Assembly: GCA_022041995.1 (NCBI GenBank)
Contig: CP074381.1
Span: forward strand, 1,612,001-1,676,000
Direction of reading: 5' to 3'
Length of the DNA: 64,000 bases
Source of the DNA: Cupriavidus necator
GTDB lineage: Bacteria; Pseudomonadota; Gammaproteobacteria; Burkholderiales; Burkholderiaceae
Part shown: one piece after another, positions 38,004 to 48,100 of the stretch
Layout: every line of letters starts with the position of its first letter
How positions within the stretch are numbered: the first letter of the stretch is position 1
Made by a program: the position numbers and the translations under genes
Notes under the pieces: model-generated
Databases searched by the model: none
Seen by the model: only the letters and a program-made list of their open reading frames with translations
Told to the model about the DNA's origin: nothing

Positions 38004-39617
38004 TCACGCCGGCGGCAAGCCCAGGCCGAGCAGGTGTCTTACGTGGGGCGGTTCGGCGCCCACGTGGAAGCCGGCCACGTCGCGCTGCACATCGGCGTCG
38101 GCGTGCGGTACGCGCTGGTGCTGGCGCAGGTGCTCGGCCCACGACTCGACCAGGAACCACTCGGTCAGCAGTTCGGGGTTGGCCGGATCCTCCATCACGC
38201 CCCAGCTGAACGCACCGTCACGCAAACGCTCTTCCGACAGCTTGTGCACCGCATGCAGGAACGCATCGCGGTTGGCGGGCGGGATGCAGTATTCGATCAG
38301 GATCATCACCGGACCACGGTCGTGCGCGATCTCGCCGGCCATCTCCGGTTCGGGCCAGTGACGTGCGGGACCGAGGTCTTCTTCGCCGCGCGGCAGCCGC
38401 ATGCGGTGCAGGATCAGCGCGGTAACGACCAGCCCCGCCGCGGCGATCAGCAGCGCATGCGGTGTGCCCAGTGCCTGCGCCACAAAGCCCCAGACCAGGC
38501 TGCCACCGGCCAGCGCGCCGTTGAACACCATCTGGTAGACCGCCAGCGCGCGGCCGCGCACCCAGTTCGGCAGGATCGCCTGCGCCGCGCCGCCGAGCGT
38601 GGTCAGCGCCATGATCCATGCCGCGCCAAGCAGCAATAGCAGCGGCAATGCCAGCCATATGGGTGGTGCGCTCGACAGCGCCGCCATGACGACCGCCGTG
38701 ACGATCGCGGACAACAGCACCATGCCATCTGCATCGAGCCGCTGCTGCAGCCTGGACATCGTCAGCGCGCCAAGGATCGCGCCAGCGCCCACTGCGCCCA
38801 GCAACACACCATAGAGGCCGGCACCGCCATGCAACAGCTGACGGGCTACCAGCGGCAGCAATGCCCATACGCCGCTGCCGAAGGCAAAATGCACGGCGGC
38901 GCGCGCCAATACTACGTGCAGCTTGCTGTGCGCGCGCGTGAAGCGTAAGCCTGCTCGGAAAGCGCTGAAGAAGTGTTCGCGCAGCGGATCGCTTGGCTTT
39001 TCGGGACGCTTCCACCAGATCAGCGCAGCGATGACGAACACATAGCTGAGCAGGTCTGCGCCATACGTGGCAGCCGCGCCGAATGCCGCGAGCAGCAGAC
39101 CCCCGGTAGCCGGTCCAATCGCACGGGCGACGTTCACACCCAGCGAGTTCAGTGCCACGGCCTGTCGCAGCGTGCTCGGCGGCACGAGTTCGGGCACGAT
39201 CGACTGCCACGTTGGCCCCATCATCGCCGCACCCACACCGCCCACGAACGCCAGCGCAATCAGGATTTCGATCGTCAGTGCCTGGCGCCACGCCAGCAGC
39301 ATCAGCGTGCCGCTGACCATGGCCAGTCCGATCTGGATCACGATCAGGAAGCGGCGCCGGTCGAGGATGTCGGAGAGCACACCGGCCGGAATCGCAAGGA
39401 GGAATACTGGCAGCGTGGCAGCCGCCTGGATCGTGGCGACCGCTGCCGGTGAAGTGGAGAGATCGGTTGCCAGCCATGCGCTGGCCACATCCCGCATGAA
39501 GCTGCCGATGTTACCGAGGATCGTGGCCACCCACAGTACCGCAAACGTGGGTTGGGCCAGCGGGGCAAACGTGCCGCCCGATGCAGGCTTGGCCGCCGAG
39601 ATGGCAGATTGCGTCAT
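38004..39617 (-). CDS. MFS transporter fused to an ABM-like domain
   Basis: A 537-residue protein. Residues 1 to about 400 are a 12-helix MFS_3/enterobactin-exporter-type transporter, with the loop motif GVLSDILDRRRFLI and hydrophobic segments throughout. The last 130 residues are soluble and look like a ferredoxin-like ABM domain (VMILIEYCIPPANRDAFLHA, then LLTEWFLVESWAEHLRQHQR). This MFS plus ABM order occurs in a family annotated as transmembrane secretion effectors. Its start overlaps the DoxX stop by 4 bp. Export of a small product of the adjacent hydrolases is possible. Confidence 0.8.
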   Translation of the reverse strand: MTQSAISAAKPASGGTFAPLAQPTFAVLWVATILGNIGSFMRDVASAWLATDLSTSPAAVATIQAAATLPVFLLAIPAGVLSDILDRRRFLIVIQIGLAMVSGTLMLLAWRQALTIEILIALAFVGGVGAAMMGPTWQSIVPELVPPSTLRQAVALNSLGVNVARAIGPATGGLLLAAFGAAATYGADLLSYVFVIAALIWWKRPEKPSDPLREHFFSAFRAGLRFTRAHSKLHVVLARAAVHFAFGSGVWALLPLVARQLLHGGAGLYGVLLGAVGAGAILGALTMSRLQQRLDADGMVLLSAIVTAVVMAALSSAPPIWLALPLLLLLGAAWIMALTTLGGAAQAILPNWVRGRALAVYQMVFNGALAGGSLVWGFVAQALGTPHALLIAAAGLVVTALILHRMRLPRGEEDLGPARHWPEPEMAGEIAHDRGPVMILIEYCIPPANRDAFLHAVHKLSEERLRDGAFSWGVMEDPANPELLTEWFLVESWAEHLRQHQRVPHADADVQRDVAGFHVGAEPPHVRHLLGLGLPPA

Positions 39618-40048
39618 GGTTGTCTCCGCGTGCGAAGGTCATCCCACGCCACGAGCAGGAACCCACCCACCAGGCCCAGATGTTCGAAGAACGCGTTAGC
39701 CATCATGAACTGCGCCTCGGGCGGTGCGCTCCAAAACCGGTTGGCCAGGAACGTGGCCATCAGCGTGAACGCCGCCAGCGCCAGTGCGCCTAGCCAGCGC
39801 CAGAAGCCGGTCAGGATCATTGCCGACGCGCCAAGCTCCAGCGCAATCGTCGCCGCAGCCAGCGGCACGGCGGGCGACAGGCCGAAGTGCTGCATCTCTG
39901 TCACTGCGCTGGAGAAGTCGAACAGCTTGACCAATCCGCCCTGCAGGTAGGCTGCGCACAGCAAAAGCAGGGCGATCCAGCGCAGCCAGCGAGGCAGCCG
40001 GTGCGTGTTGTTGCCGGCCGTGGCTAGCGGGGACGTCGAGATGGTCAT
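39614..40048 (-). CDS. DoxX family membrane protein
   Basis: A 144-residue protein with four predicted membrane helices. The DoxX pattern is seen in LLLLCAAYLQGGLVKLFDFSSAV and IALELGASAMILTGFWRWLGALALAAFTLMATFLANRFW (in parts). Its stop overlaps the MFS gene start (ATGA), so the two are co-translated. DoxX-like proteins act in thiosulfate:quinone oxidoreduction in archaea or in redox protection; here the role is unknown. Confidence 0.8.
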   Translation of the reverse strand: MTISTSPLATAGNNTHRLPRWLRWIALLLLCAAYLQGGLVKLFDFSSAVTEMQHFGLSPAVPLAAATIALELGASAMILTGFWRWLGALALAAFTLMATFLANRFWSAPPEAQFMMANAFFEHLGLVGGFLLVAWDDLRTRRQP

Positions 40049-40076
40049 GGCCGCTCTCCGATGTGATCAACGTGGA

Positions 40077-42023
40077 TCAGAATGCCCAGCACGAGCAGCC
40101 TAGCGCGCCCCAGAACGTGCTTTCGTCCGACGTCGGCACGCTCGAGGTCCACGCATTGGCATGCGCATGGCCATGCACGCCGCACGAACTGGCGCAGCCG
40201 CACGCGGTGTTCAGCGCCAGTGCGCGCGCCTGGGCCTGCGGGCGCGGCTGGTACTGGCTGCCATGGCGGGCCGGTGACCAGTCGGGCATCGCGGGCGGGA
40301 TGTCGGGCGAATGCTTGCCGAATTCGCTGTCGCCATAGACCACCTTGCCGCCGAGCACGGTCAGCACCGACGTGATGTCCTGGATGTCGTCGCCGGGCAC
40401 CGAGTAGTAGTCGGCCGACAACACGGCCAGGTCGGCCAGCTGGCCCACCTTGATCTGGCCCTTCTTGCCCACTTCGGATGAGAACCACGTGTTGGCCTCG
40501 GTCCACAGGCGCAGCGCTGTTTCGCGATCGAGCAGGTTGGCCTGTGGATACATCGACATGCCGCCGACGGTCTTGCCCGTGGTCAGCCAGTACAGCGAGA
40601 CCCACGGGTTGTAAGAGGCCACGCGCGTGGCGTCGGTGCCGGCGCCGACCTTCACGCCTCTTTCCAGCATCTTCTTGACCGGCGGCGTGGCTTCGGCAGC
40701 GCGTGCGCCATGGCGCTCGACAAAGTACTCGCCCTGGTAGGCCATGCGGTGCTGCACCGCGATGCCGCCACCGAGCGCGGCGATGCGGTCGATATTGCGG
40801 TCGGAAATCGTCTCGGCGTGGTCGAAGAACCAGTTCAGGCCGTTGAACGGGATGTCCTTGGCGACCTTCTCGTAGACGTCGAGCGCGCGCGTGATGGTCT
40901 GGTCATAGGTCGCATGCAGACGCCACGGCCAGCGCTTTTCGGCCAGCAGGCGGATCACCGGCTCCAGATCGGCTTCCATTGACGGCGCCATGTCGGGGCG
41001 CTCGACACGGAAGTCCTCGAAGTCGGCCGCGGTGTAGACCAGCATTTCGCCGGCGCCATTGTGGCGATAGAGGTCATCGCCCTGGCCTGGCTTGACGGTC
41101 GACGTCCAGGTCTTGAAGTCGCTCAGCTCTTCCTTGGGCTTCTGCGTGAACAGGTTGTAGGCCAGGCGCACCGTGAGGTGGCCTTCCTTGTGCAGCTCCT
41201 CGATGATGCTGTAGTCCTCGGGATAGTTCTGGTAGCCGCCGCCGGCGTCGATCACGCCGGTCACGCCCAGGCGGTTCACCTCGCGCATGAAGTGGCGCGT
41301 CGAGTTCTTCTGGTACTCGGGCGGCAGCTTCGGACCTTTGGCCAGCGTGGCGTAGAGGATCGTCGCGTTGGGCTTGGCCAGCAGCAGGCCGGTCGGATTG
41401 CCGCGTGCATCGCGCACGATCTCGCCGCCCGGAGGGTTCGGCGTGTCCTTGGTGTAGCCAACCGCACGCAGTGCGGCGCCGTTCAGAATGGCGCGGTCGT
41501 AGAGGTGCAAGATGAACACCGGGGTGTCGGGCGCCACAGCGTTCAGTTCGTCGATGGTCGGCAGGCGCTTTTCCACGAACTGGTGCTCAGTGAAGCCGCC
41601 CACCACGCGCACCCATTGCGGTGCAGGGGTGCGTGCCACTTGATCCTTGAGCATGCGCATGGCATCGGCCAGCGAACGCACACCGTCCCAGCGCAACTCC
41701 ATGTTGTAGTTCAGGCCGCCGCGGATGATGTGCATGTGGCTGTCAATCAGCCCGGGAATGGCCCGCCGGCCGTTCAGGTCGATCACCCTGGTCTGCGTTC
41801 CCGCCAGCTTCATGATGTCCTGGCGCGTACCCACCCCGACGAAGCGGCCGTCCTGGATGGCCACGGCGTCGGCCTGCGGATTGGCACGGTCGAGCGTGGC
41901 GAACTTGCCGTTGACGAGAATGAGGTCGGGAGTCGGGTTCGGTGACATGGCGAATAGTTCCGAAGAGGCTGCCGCACCGAGGGCGGCAGCCGAGGCGATG
42001 AAGTGCCGGCGGGTAATGGACAT
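40077..42023 (-). CDS. Tat-exported amidohydrolase family protein (YtcJ-like)
   Basis: A 648-residue metal-dependent hydrolase of the amidohydrolase superfamily. The N-terminus MSITRRHFIASAAALGAAAS has the twin-arginine export motif. The metal-binding HxH is in PGLIDSHMHIIRGG; later motifs include EIVRDARGNP and KVGAGTDATRV with the conserved Asp. The tail is unusual: the last 50 residues carry CGCASSCGVHGHAHA and end GCSCWAF, a Cys/His cluster that could bind a metal. The gene precedes DoxX and MFS on the same strand and follows an alpha/beta hydrolase by 6 bp. The substrate is unknown. Confidence 0.82.
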   Translation of the reverse strand: MSITRRHFIASAAALGAAASSELFAMSPNPTPDLILVNGKFATLDRANPQADAVAIQDGRFVGVGTRQDIMKLAGTQTRVIDLNGRRAIPGLIDSHMHIIRGGLNYNMELRWDGVRSLADAMRMLKDQVARTPAPQWVRVVGGFTEHQFVEKRLPTIDELNAVAPDTPVFILHLYDRAILNGAALRAVGYTKDTPNPPGGEIVRDARGNPTGLLLAKPNATILYATLAKGPKLPPEYQKNSTRHFMREVNRLGVTGVIDAGGGYQNYPEDYSIIEELHKEGHLTVRLAYNLFTQKPKEELSDFKTWTSTVKPGQGDDLYRHNGAGEMLVYTAADFEDFRVERPDMAPSMEADLEPVIRLLAEKRWPWRLHATYDQTITRALDVYEKVAKDIPFNGLNWFFDHAETISDRNIDRIAALGGGIAVQHRMAYQGEYFVERHGARAAEATPPVKKMLERGVKVGAGTDATRVASYNPWVSLYWLTTGKTVGGMSMYPQANLLDRETALRLWTEANTWFSSEVGKKGQIKVGQLADLAVLSADYYSVPGDDIQDITSVLTVLGGKVVYGDSEFGKHSPDIPPAMPDWSPARHGSQYQPRPQAQARALALNTACGCASSCGVHGHAHANAWTSSVPTSDESTFWGALGCSCWAF

Positions 42024-42029
42024 CTCGGC

Positions 42030-43019
42030 TTATGCGTTCAGGAAGGCCAGCAGGTCGGCATTGACCTGGTCGGCGTTGATCACGCACATGCCATGCGATG
42101 CGCCCGGGTAGACCTTGAGCGTGGCGTGCTTGACGATCTTGGCCGACAGGCGGGCCGAATTGTCGATGGGCACCATCTGGTCGTCGTCACCATGCAGGAT
42201 CAGCGTCGGCACGGTGATTTTCTTCAGGTCCCCGGTGTAGTCCACTTCCGAGAACTCTTTGATGCAGGCGTACTGGCCCAGGAGGCCACCGGTCATGCCC
42301 TGTGCCCAGAACGCATCGATAGTGCCTTGCGAAACCTTGGCGCCGGGCCGGTTGAAGCCGAAGAACGGCGTGGTCAGGTCCTTGTAGAATTGCGAGCGGT
42401 TTTCCGCCACGCCCTTGCGGATGCCGTCGAACACTTCCATCGGCAGGCCGTTCGGATTGGCCGCGGTCTTGAGCATGATAGGCGGCACCGCGCCGATCAG
42501 CACCGCCTTGGCCACGCGCTTTGTGCCATGACGGCCGATGTAGTGCGCCACTTCGCCGCCGCCGGTGGAGTGGCCGACCAGCGTTGCGCCCTTGATGTCG
42601 AGGGCGTCCAGCAGCGCAGCCAGGTCGTCGGCGTAGGTGTCCATATTGTTGCCCTGCGCGGGCTGGTCCGAACGGCCATGGCCGCGACGGTCATGGGCGA
42701 TCACCCGGAATCCCTTCTGGACCAGAAAGAGCATCTGGGCGTCCCAGGCGTCGGCATTGAGCGGCCAGCCGTGCGAGAACACCACCGGGCTGCCCGTGCC
42801 CCAGTCCTTGTAGAAGATGCGCGTGCCGTCTTTGGTCGTGACGTAGTGGCCCTGATTCGTGGCGCGGCTGCTGGCTGGCGCGGCTTCCGCGGCCGTGGGC
42901 GTCAGTGCGGCAAGCGACGCCACCGATGCGGCCGCGGCGCCAACAGTGCTGCCTACCAGGAGTTGCCGGCGCGATGCATCGATGTTGTGACCTTGTTCCT
43001 GGGTGTGTTCTATTTGCAT
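42030..43019 (-). CDS. Tat-exported alpha/beta hydrolase (chloroperoxidase-like)
   Basis: A 329-residue hydrolase with a Tat-type signal ([13 protein letters not shown], 15-27) and cleavage near TAAEAAPAS. The fold is alpha/beta hydrolase: HGWPLN oxyanion loop, nucleophile elbow GHSTGGG (Ser151), Asp in [10 protein letters not shown] and His in GASHGMCV. The whole resembles cofactor-free bacterial haloperoxidases/esterases. It lies between the amidohydrolase (6 bp downstream) and the YcaC-like hydrolase (117 bp upstream). Confidence 0.85.
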   Translation of the reverse strand: MQIEHTQEQGHNIDASRRQLLVGSTVGAAAASVASLAALTPTAAEAAPASSRATNQGHYVTTKDGTRIFYKDWGTGSPVVFSHGWPLNADAWDAQMLFLVQKGFRVIAHDRRGHGRSDQPAQGNNMDTYADDLAALLDALDIKGATLVGHSTGGGEVAHYIGRHGTKRVAKAVLIGAVPPIMLKTAANPNGLPMEVFDGIRKGVAENRSQFYKDLTTPFFGFNRPGAKVSQGTIDAFWAQGMTGGLLGQYACIKEFSEVDYTGDLKKITVPTLILHGDDDQMVPIDNSARLSAKIVKHATLKVYPGASHGMCVINADQVNADLLAFLNA

Positions 43020-43075
43020 GATTAGGGCTAGCTGAAAGTTGGCTCGAAATCCTGGATGAATGAGATCGCTGGTTG

Positions 43076-43112
43076 CATCGGCCTATGCACGGAAATCGTG
43101 CGTAGGCCGATG
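43076..43112. repeat. Strong 16-bp stem-loop between YcaC-like and alpha/beta hydrolase genes
   Basis: The arms 43076-43091 and 43097-43112 pair over 16 positions with a single T-G pair and a 5-base loop. There is no T-run on the minus strand after it, so it may act as a transcript-processing or stability structure, or a bidirectional protein site, rather than an intrinsic terminator. It lies just after the YcaC-like stop codon. Confidence 0.6.
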
Positions 43113-43136
43113 ACTATCTTCTTCCTGATCAGCTGT

Positions 43137-43823
43137 TTAGCGTGCGGGCACCGGGGCGATGGATTCGTGCCCCGTAGCCGTGCGCTGGGCGGCCTTGTGG
43201 ACCATCGTGTAGGCGTAGTCGACACCCATGCCATAGGCGCCCGAGTGTTCCTTCACCAGCTTCATCACGGCGTCATACGTGTCGCGGTGGGCCCAGTCGC
43301 GTTGCCATTCCAGCAGCACCTGCTGCCAGGTCACCGGCACGGCGCCGGCCTGCACCATGCGTTGCATGGCGTAGTCGTGGGCTTCCTTGCTGGTACCGCC
43401 CGAAGCGTCGGCGACCATGTAGATCTCGTAGTTGCCTTCGAGCATGGCGCACAGCGCGAAGGTGGTGTTGCAGACCTCGGTCCACAGGCCGGCCACGATC
43501 ACCTTGTTGCGGCCGTTGGCCTTGAGCGCATCGCGCACCTTCTGGTCGTCCCACGAGTTCATCGAGGTGCGCTCCAGCGTCTTCTGGTCCGGGAACACGT
43601 CGAGCAGTTCCGGATAGGTGAAGCCCGAGAACGACTCGCTCTCGACGGTGGTGATCGTCGTCGGGATATTGAAGATCTTTGCCGCCTTTGCCAGGCCGAC
43701 GACGTTGTTCTTCATCGCCTGGCGGTCCATCGACTGGACGCCGAACGCCATCTGCGGTTGGTGGTCGATGAAAATCAGCTGGCTGTTTTGCGGGGTGAGG
43801 ACTTCAAGCTTGGGGTTCGACAT
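43137..43823 (-). CDS. Isochorismatase-family cysteine hydrolase (YcaC-like)
   Basis: A 228-residue cytosolic hydrolase. It has the catalytic Asp20 in IFIDHQPQM, the acidic loop DVFPDQ, and the nucleophilic Cys118 in GLWTEVCNTTFA with the preceding cis-peptide type VIVAGLW. The C-terminal region ends in a helix. This is the YcaC branch of uncertain substrate, often paired with other hydrolases as here. It is the most upstream gene of the minus-strand cluster; its promoter lies in 43824-43900. A fragment of a second copy is at 32605-32697. Confidence 0.85.
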   Translation of the reverse strand: MSNPKLEVLTPQNSQLIFIDHQPQMAFGVQSMDRQAMKNNVVGLAKAAKIFNIPTTITTVESESFSGFTYPELLDVFPDQKTLERTSMNSWDDQKVRDALKANGRNKVIVAGLWTEVCNTTFALCAMLEGNYEIYMVADASGGTSKEAHDYAMQRMVQAGAVPVTWQQVLLEWQRDWAHRDTYDAVMKLVKEHSGAYGMGVDYAYTMVHKAAQRTATGHESIAPVPAR

Positions 43824-44298
43824 TGCGTTGCTCCTGTTTGGGGGGGCGAGAGTAAGGCTGCCGTGGCATCACCGCCGGGGCAGAGCCGCGTCGGGGCGGC
43901 TTGGCATAAGGGCCGCGACCGGCGTTTGTGTCCGGAGTGCAACCTGAGGGAAGAATAGTCGGCGCTGTCGGCCGACGCTATTGTCGATTCGTATTAGCCG
44001 TCCGCTGCCTTGGTTTCATCGCGAAGCCGGCAGGCTGTGCTACAGCAAATGGGGAGCGGCTTTGCCAACCCTTGCGGCGTAGGAAGGCATTGGGGCTGCG
44101 TGCGGGTTCGATGTGCGTTAGCCTGCAAACTGGCCGGCTTGGGCAGCCGCCAACAGTCACACTGAACTAACCCCATGGTATAAGTAGTCCATGATCCCGG
44201 TTGTGTGATGTAATCGAGAGTTTTGCGGGGTCAGGTCATGGTGGCGGAAGTGGGCCTGCCCAGACCTCGCGCACCGATGGGTGCACTGGAGATAGACT
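43824..44298. other. Divergent region YcaC-like hydrolase / FixJ-type regulator
   Basis: 475 bp, no gene supported. It should hold both divergent promoters. A perfect inverted repeat, CATGG at 44174-44178 and CCATG at 44189-44193, lies about 105 bp upstream of the regulator start. The stretch 43950-43985 holds an imperfect palindrome (AATAG arms). No homology to a known element is seen. Confidence 0.4.
44174..44193. promoter_or_regulatory. CATGG-N10-CCATG inverted repeat upstream of FixJ-type regulator
   Basis: Perfect 5-bp arms separated by 10 bases (a two-half-site geometry one helical turn apart) lie 105 bp upstream of the regulator's start. The repeat is short, so chance is possible. It could be an operator for autoregulation or for the divergent YcaC-like gene. 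Confidence 0.25.
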
Positions 44299-44958
44299 TT
44301 GACAATCAACAGCTTCGTAACCGCAGACACCTGTGCGAGTGATGAAGCGATGGTGCTGATCGTTGATGACGACGCGATGCTTCGCGGCGCGTTGGAGAAC
44401 CTCTTCCGATCAGTCGGGATGCGCGTCGCACTGTTCGCATCCGCTGCCGAACTGCTAGCATTCGCGTTCCCGGACGCGCCCACTTGCCTACTGCTCGATG
44501 TCAGGCTCCGCGGGCAGAGTGGCCTGGACCTGCAGACTCGGCTGTCCCAAACGGGCATCCAGGTCCCAATCATTTTTATGACTGGTTACGGCGACATCCC
44601 CATGACCGTTGCCGCTATGAAGGCTGGTGCTGAGGATTTTTTGGCGAAGCCATTCCGTGAGCAGGACCTGCTCGATGCCGTGGCGGCCGCCTTGCAAAAG
44701 GATCAGCGTCGCCGCCATGGCATGCGTAAGCTGGATGAACTGCGAGCCAGCTACCAGAGCCTGACGCCGCGCGAGGCCGAGGTCATGCGCATGGTGGTGG
44801 CCGGTCTGCTGAACAAGCAGATCGCCGGCGAACTTGGTATCAGCGAGGTCACCGTGAAAATTCATCGCGGCCAGGCCATGCGCAAGATGAAGGCGCGCAC
44901 CTTTGCCGAGCTTGTATTGATGGCACAGCAACTCGGCATTTGCGAGGCGCGGCATTGA
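44299..44958 (+). CDS. FixJ/NarL-type response regulator, likely partner of the trifunctional kinase
   Basis: A 219-residue regulator with receiver pocket VDDD (22-25), phospho-acceptor Asp67 in CLLLDVRL and Lys in LAKPFRE, then a LuxR/FixJ HTH (LTPREAEVMRMVVAGLLNKQ, VTVKIHRGQAMRKM). The start codon is TTG at 44299, preceded by GGAGA at about 6 bases; other starts would cut into the receiver. It faces the histidine kinase gene at 45155-50808, separated by a hairpin and an inverted-repeat element, so the two probably form a two-component system. Close paralogue of the regulator at 34317. Confidence 0.85.
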   Translation: MTINSFVTADTCASDEAMVLIVDDDAMLRGALENLFRSVGMRVALFASAAELLAFAFPDAPTCLLLDVRLRGQSGLDLQTRLSQTGIQVPIIFMTGYGDIPMTVAAMKAGAEDFLAKPFREQDLLDAVAAALQKDQRRRHGMRKLDELRASYQSLTPREAEVMRMVVAGLLNKQIAGELGISEVTVKIHRGQAMRKMKARTFAELVLMAQQLGICEARH

Positions 44959-44967
44959 GTCCCTGTA

Positions 44968-44990
44968 GCCTCCCGCGGTCGGCGGGAGGC
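44968..44990 (+). terminator. Stem-loop after FixJ-type regulator
   Basis: A 9-bp perfect stem, GCCTCCCGC (44968-44976) and GCGGGAGGC (44982-44990), with a 5-base loop, begins 10 bp after the regulator stop codon. No T-run follows, so it could be a weak terminator. Confidence 0.45.
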
Positions 44991-44992
44991 AT

Positions 44993-45158
44993 CTAGTGTC
45001 CTGTTCTGCAAATACCTTGCCATGAAATCGCCCAGTTGCCCGCCATGCGTCGTTGCTCGTCGTTGCCATAGCTACAGCTATGGCGCCTCCTCGCGCCTAG
45101 CCTGACGAGCAACTGGACGATTTCATTTTGGCAAGTTACTTGCGGAACAGGACACTAG
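44993..45158. mobile_element. MITE-like 166-bp inverted-repeat element
   Basis: The two ends are inverted copies over about 48 bases: CTAGTGTCCTGTT at 44993 and its complement AACAGGACACTAG ending at 45158, continuing inward with further matched stretches (GCAA, TTGCC, ATGAAATCG, CAGTTGC) and few mismatches. A perfect internal palindrome CCATAGCT/AGCTATGG lies at 45066-45083. There is no coding capacity. Terminal CTAG may be part of the ends or a 4-bp target duplication. Its right end supplies the TAG stop of the histidine kinase. Confidence 0.65.
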
Positions 45159-48100
45159 TCCTGAGGCGGCAGGGTGAACTGAAACACGGCCCCGCAAGGC
45201 ACATTGGGGTTCGCCCACAGCCGCCCTCCGTGTGCCTCGACGATCAACCGGCAGATCGCCAGGCCCATGCCCAGACCCTCCGCCTTGGTAGTGAAGAAGG
45301 TCTGGAAAACCCGCTCCAGATCTTGCGGCTCCAGCCCGATGCCGGCATCCTGAACCGCAACCAGCACAGCCCTCGATGCGTCGAGGCGCGACCGAATCAG
45401 CAGTTCCCGCGGCCGCTCTGCCACCTCTTTCATTGCCTCGATGCTATTCATCATCAGGTTCAGGAGCACCTGCTGCAACTGCACCCGGTCACCCACAACC
45501 GGCGGCAGGTCAGGCGCCAGCTCCGTCCGGAGCAGGACTTGATGGCGGCCTACCTCTCCCTGGATGAGGGCAATCGTGTCTTCGATAAGGGTGTTCATGT
45601 CAAGGCGCGCCGTGACGGCGGCCGTCTTCTTAAGCAGCGCACGCATGCCTCCAATCACTGCGCCAGCCCGATGGCCATCCTGAACGATGCGCCCCAACGT
45701 CTCTCGCACCTCGGCGAGATCGGGCGGCTGGCGAGCGAGCCAGCGCAGGCCCGCATTGGCGTTGGTGACGATGGCGGCCAACGGCTGGTTGACCTCGTGA
45801 GCGATCGAGGCGGTCAGCGCGTTCAATGTCGTCACGCGGGTAACGTGTGCCAGTTCGGCCTGTGCCTGGTGCAGCGCCTCCTCGGCGCGCTTGCGCTCGG
45901 TTAGATCAAGTATGTAGGAGACACCTTGGTCGCCACCCTCTTCGAATGTCGCGCACCCTAGCAGGACGAGCACGCGGCTTCCATCCTTGCGGAAGAACTC
46001 TTTTTCGAACGGCGGCAAGGTCCCGCTGATCCGGAGATCCTGGAGCAACCGTGCGTCACGCTCGCGCCAGTCCGGGGCGTCAGGTCCGTCCAGCGCAAGG
46101 GGGCCGAGGCGAGGTCCTCGCGGTCGTAGCCCAGCATGCGGAGGAACGCGTCATTGGCCTCGAGGATTCGGCCGTCTAAGTGCCAGATGCAGATTCCGAT
46201 AATATTGGCCTCGACCAAGCGCTGAATCTTCGCTTCGCGTTGCGCGAGATCCCGGTACAAACAAGTAATCTCCAGCGCAGCCGCCGCCTGCGAGGCGAGC
46301 ATCTTCAGCACGGCGGTTCGGCTTGGCGCGAAGACGCGTGGCGAGAGGTTGTTCTCGAGGTAGAGCACACCGACGAGCTTGGCCTGCGTAATCAATGGCA
46401 CGCAGAGAATGGATCGGGCATGATGCTGCAGAGTGTACGGATCGTCGGAAAATGGCTTCTGTGTCGCGGCATTGTCGAGAATGATGCTCTCGCGGGTGCG
46501 CAGGACATAGTGGAGCACCGATGCCGGCAGCGCAGTCGCAGTCACGCTCTCGTCGCGGAGCTGCACTGTGACAATATCGCCACCGGTCGTAGCCTCTGCT
46601 GCGATGCGCTGCTCGGACCCTCGGGGCAGGACCAGCAGTCCCCGTTCCGCGCCGGCCTGTTCAATCGCGGTGCGCATGAGTGTGTCGAGTAATTTGTCCA
46701 GGACGATCTCGCCGGACACAGCTTGCGACACGGCAATCACGGTGGCGAGGTCCAGGTGTTCGACCGGCGCCCCGATCGTCGTCGTTGGTGCGGGTGCTCG
46801 CTCTTCCCCCCGGAGGTGCGGATGCAACGCATCGAGTTGCCGCACCTTGCCGTCGGCGCCCCAGCGAAGATAGCCGTGGCGGGCATCCTGCATGTAGACA
46901 CGGGCGATCTTTTCAAAGCCACGTGCAGCATAGAACTGAGCGGCCAATTCGTTGGCCAGCGCCTGAATATGGATGAAATCATTGTCCCGCGCGGTGCGGA
47001 TGGAGCGCTCATAGTGTTCCATGGCGTCAACGTCGCGACCATCGAGCCGGGCGATTTCGGCACCAACCAAGGTGGCGCGGGCTGCGAAATTCTCGGGACA
47101 CTGCCCGGCCCACGTCATGAGCTGGCGATGGTGGTCTGCCAATGCCTCCCGGTGCCGGGCCCGTTCCGGAGCAGCGGTCTTGTCACAAGATGCAGCCCGC
47201 GCCAGTGCAGCGTAGAAATGGTATTCCGCCTGCTCGAAGAACGAGGGGGATGTCCAGACCAGGCCCTCGGCTCTGTCCGCCGCCATAATGGCTGTTACAT
47301 GGTCGCCGGCGAGATAGCGTGCCTGTAGTTTGCGAATCCAGTACCAGCAGGTAGCGAGCGTGGAGGCCGGCGCTGCATCCAGATAGCGCTCAAATTGTGC
47401 CTCGTCGAACTCGGTGTCATTGAAGGAGCCGAAGATCAGGGTTAGCCCGCGCAGTGTCCTGGCCAACTGGAGTTGGGGCGTGACCCGGTCGACCGCGAGA
47501 CCGAACCCCGCCCGCCTCGCGAAGTCGATCGTGGTCGCGGCCTCGTGCTGGACCTCGGCCAGCGGATCGCCACAGGCGAGGTAATGCGTGATTAGGTTGT
47601 TGCGCGCGAAGGCGGCGTAGGTGAGGTCGCCGAGCTTATCTGCCACGTCGACCGCGCGCCGGATCAGGCTGCGCGCGTCGCGGATCGGGCGGGTCCATTG
47701 CATCACGTGACCGCCGAACACCTGGTAAACGCGGGCCTGGAACCGGTCCATACCGCGCTGCTCGACCAGGTCCAGGCCGAGCCGGCCGAAGCGGTATGCT
47801 GTCTTGTAGTCGCCGTAATGCGGCCCCAGGATCATGCCGAGCCATGCATAGGCAAGTGACGACGCGTCGCTGTTGCCGAACGCAAGGCTTAGGTTCGTCA
47901 TCCGTCCAATGATCAGGATGGCCAAGTTGAGATCGGTGTACCAGGCGGGCGGCATGAGCGCGTTGAGAACGTCCATCGTCCCACACGCGATCGCATCGCT
48001 CATCAGCGGCAGATCGAGCAGCACCTCGATGGGGCGATCGCCAAGATTTCGCCACATTCGCTCGTATTCCTGGAAAACGTCCTCTTTCGTCGGGTGCGCC

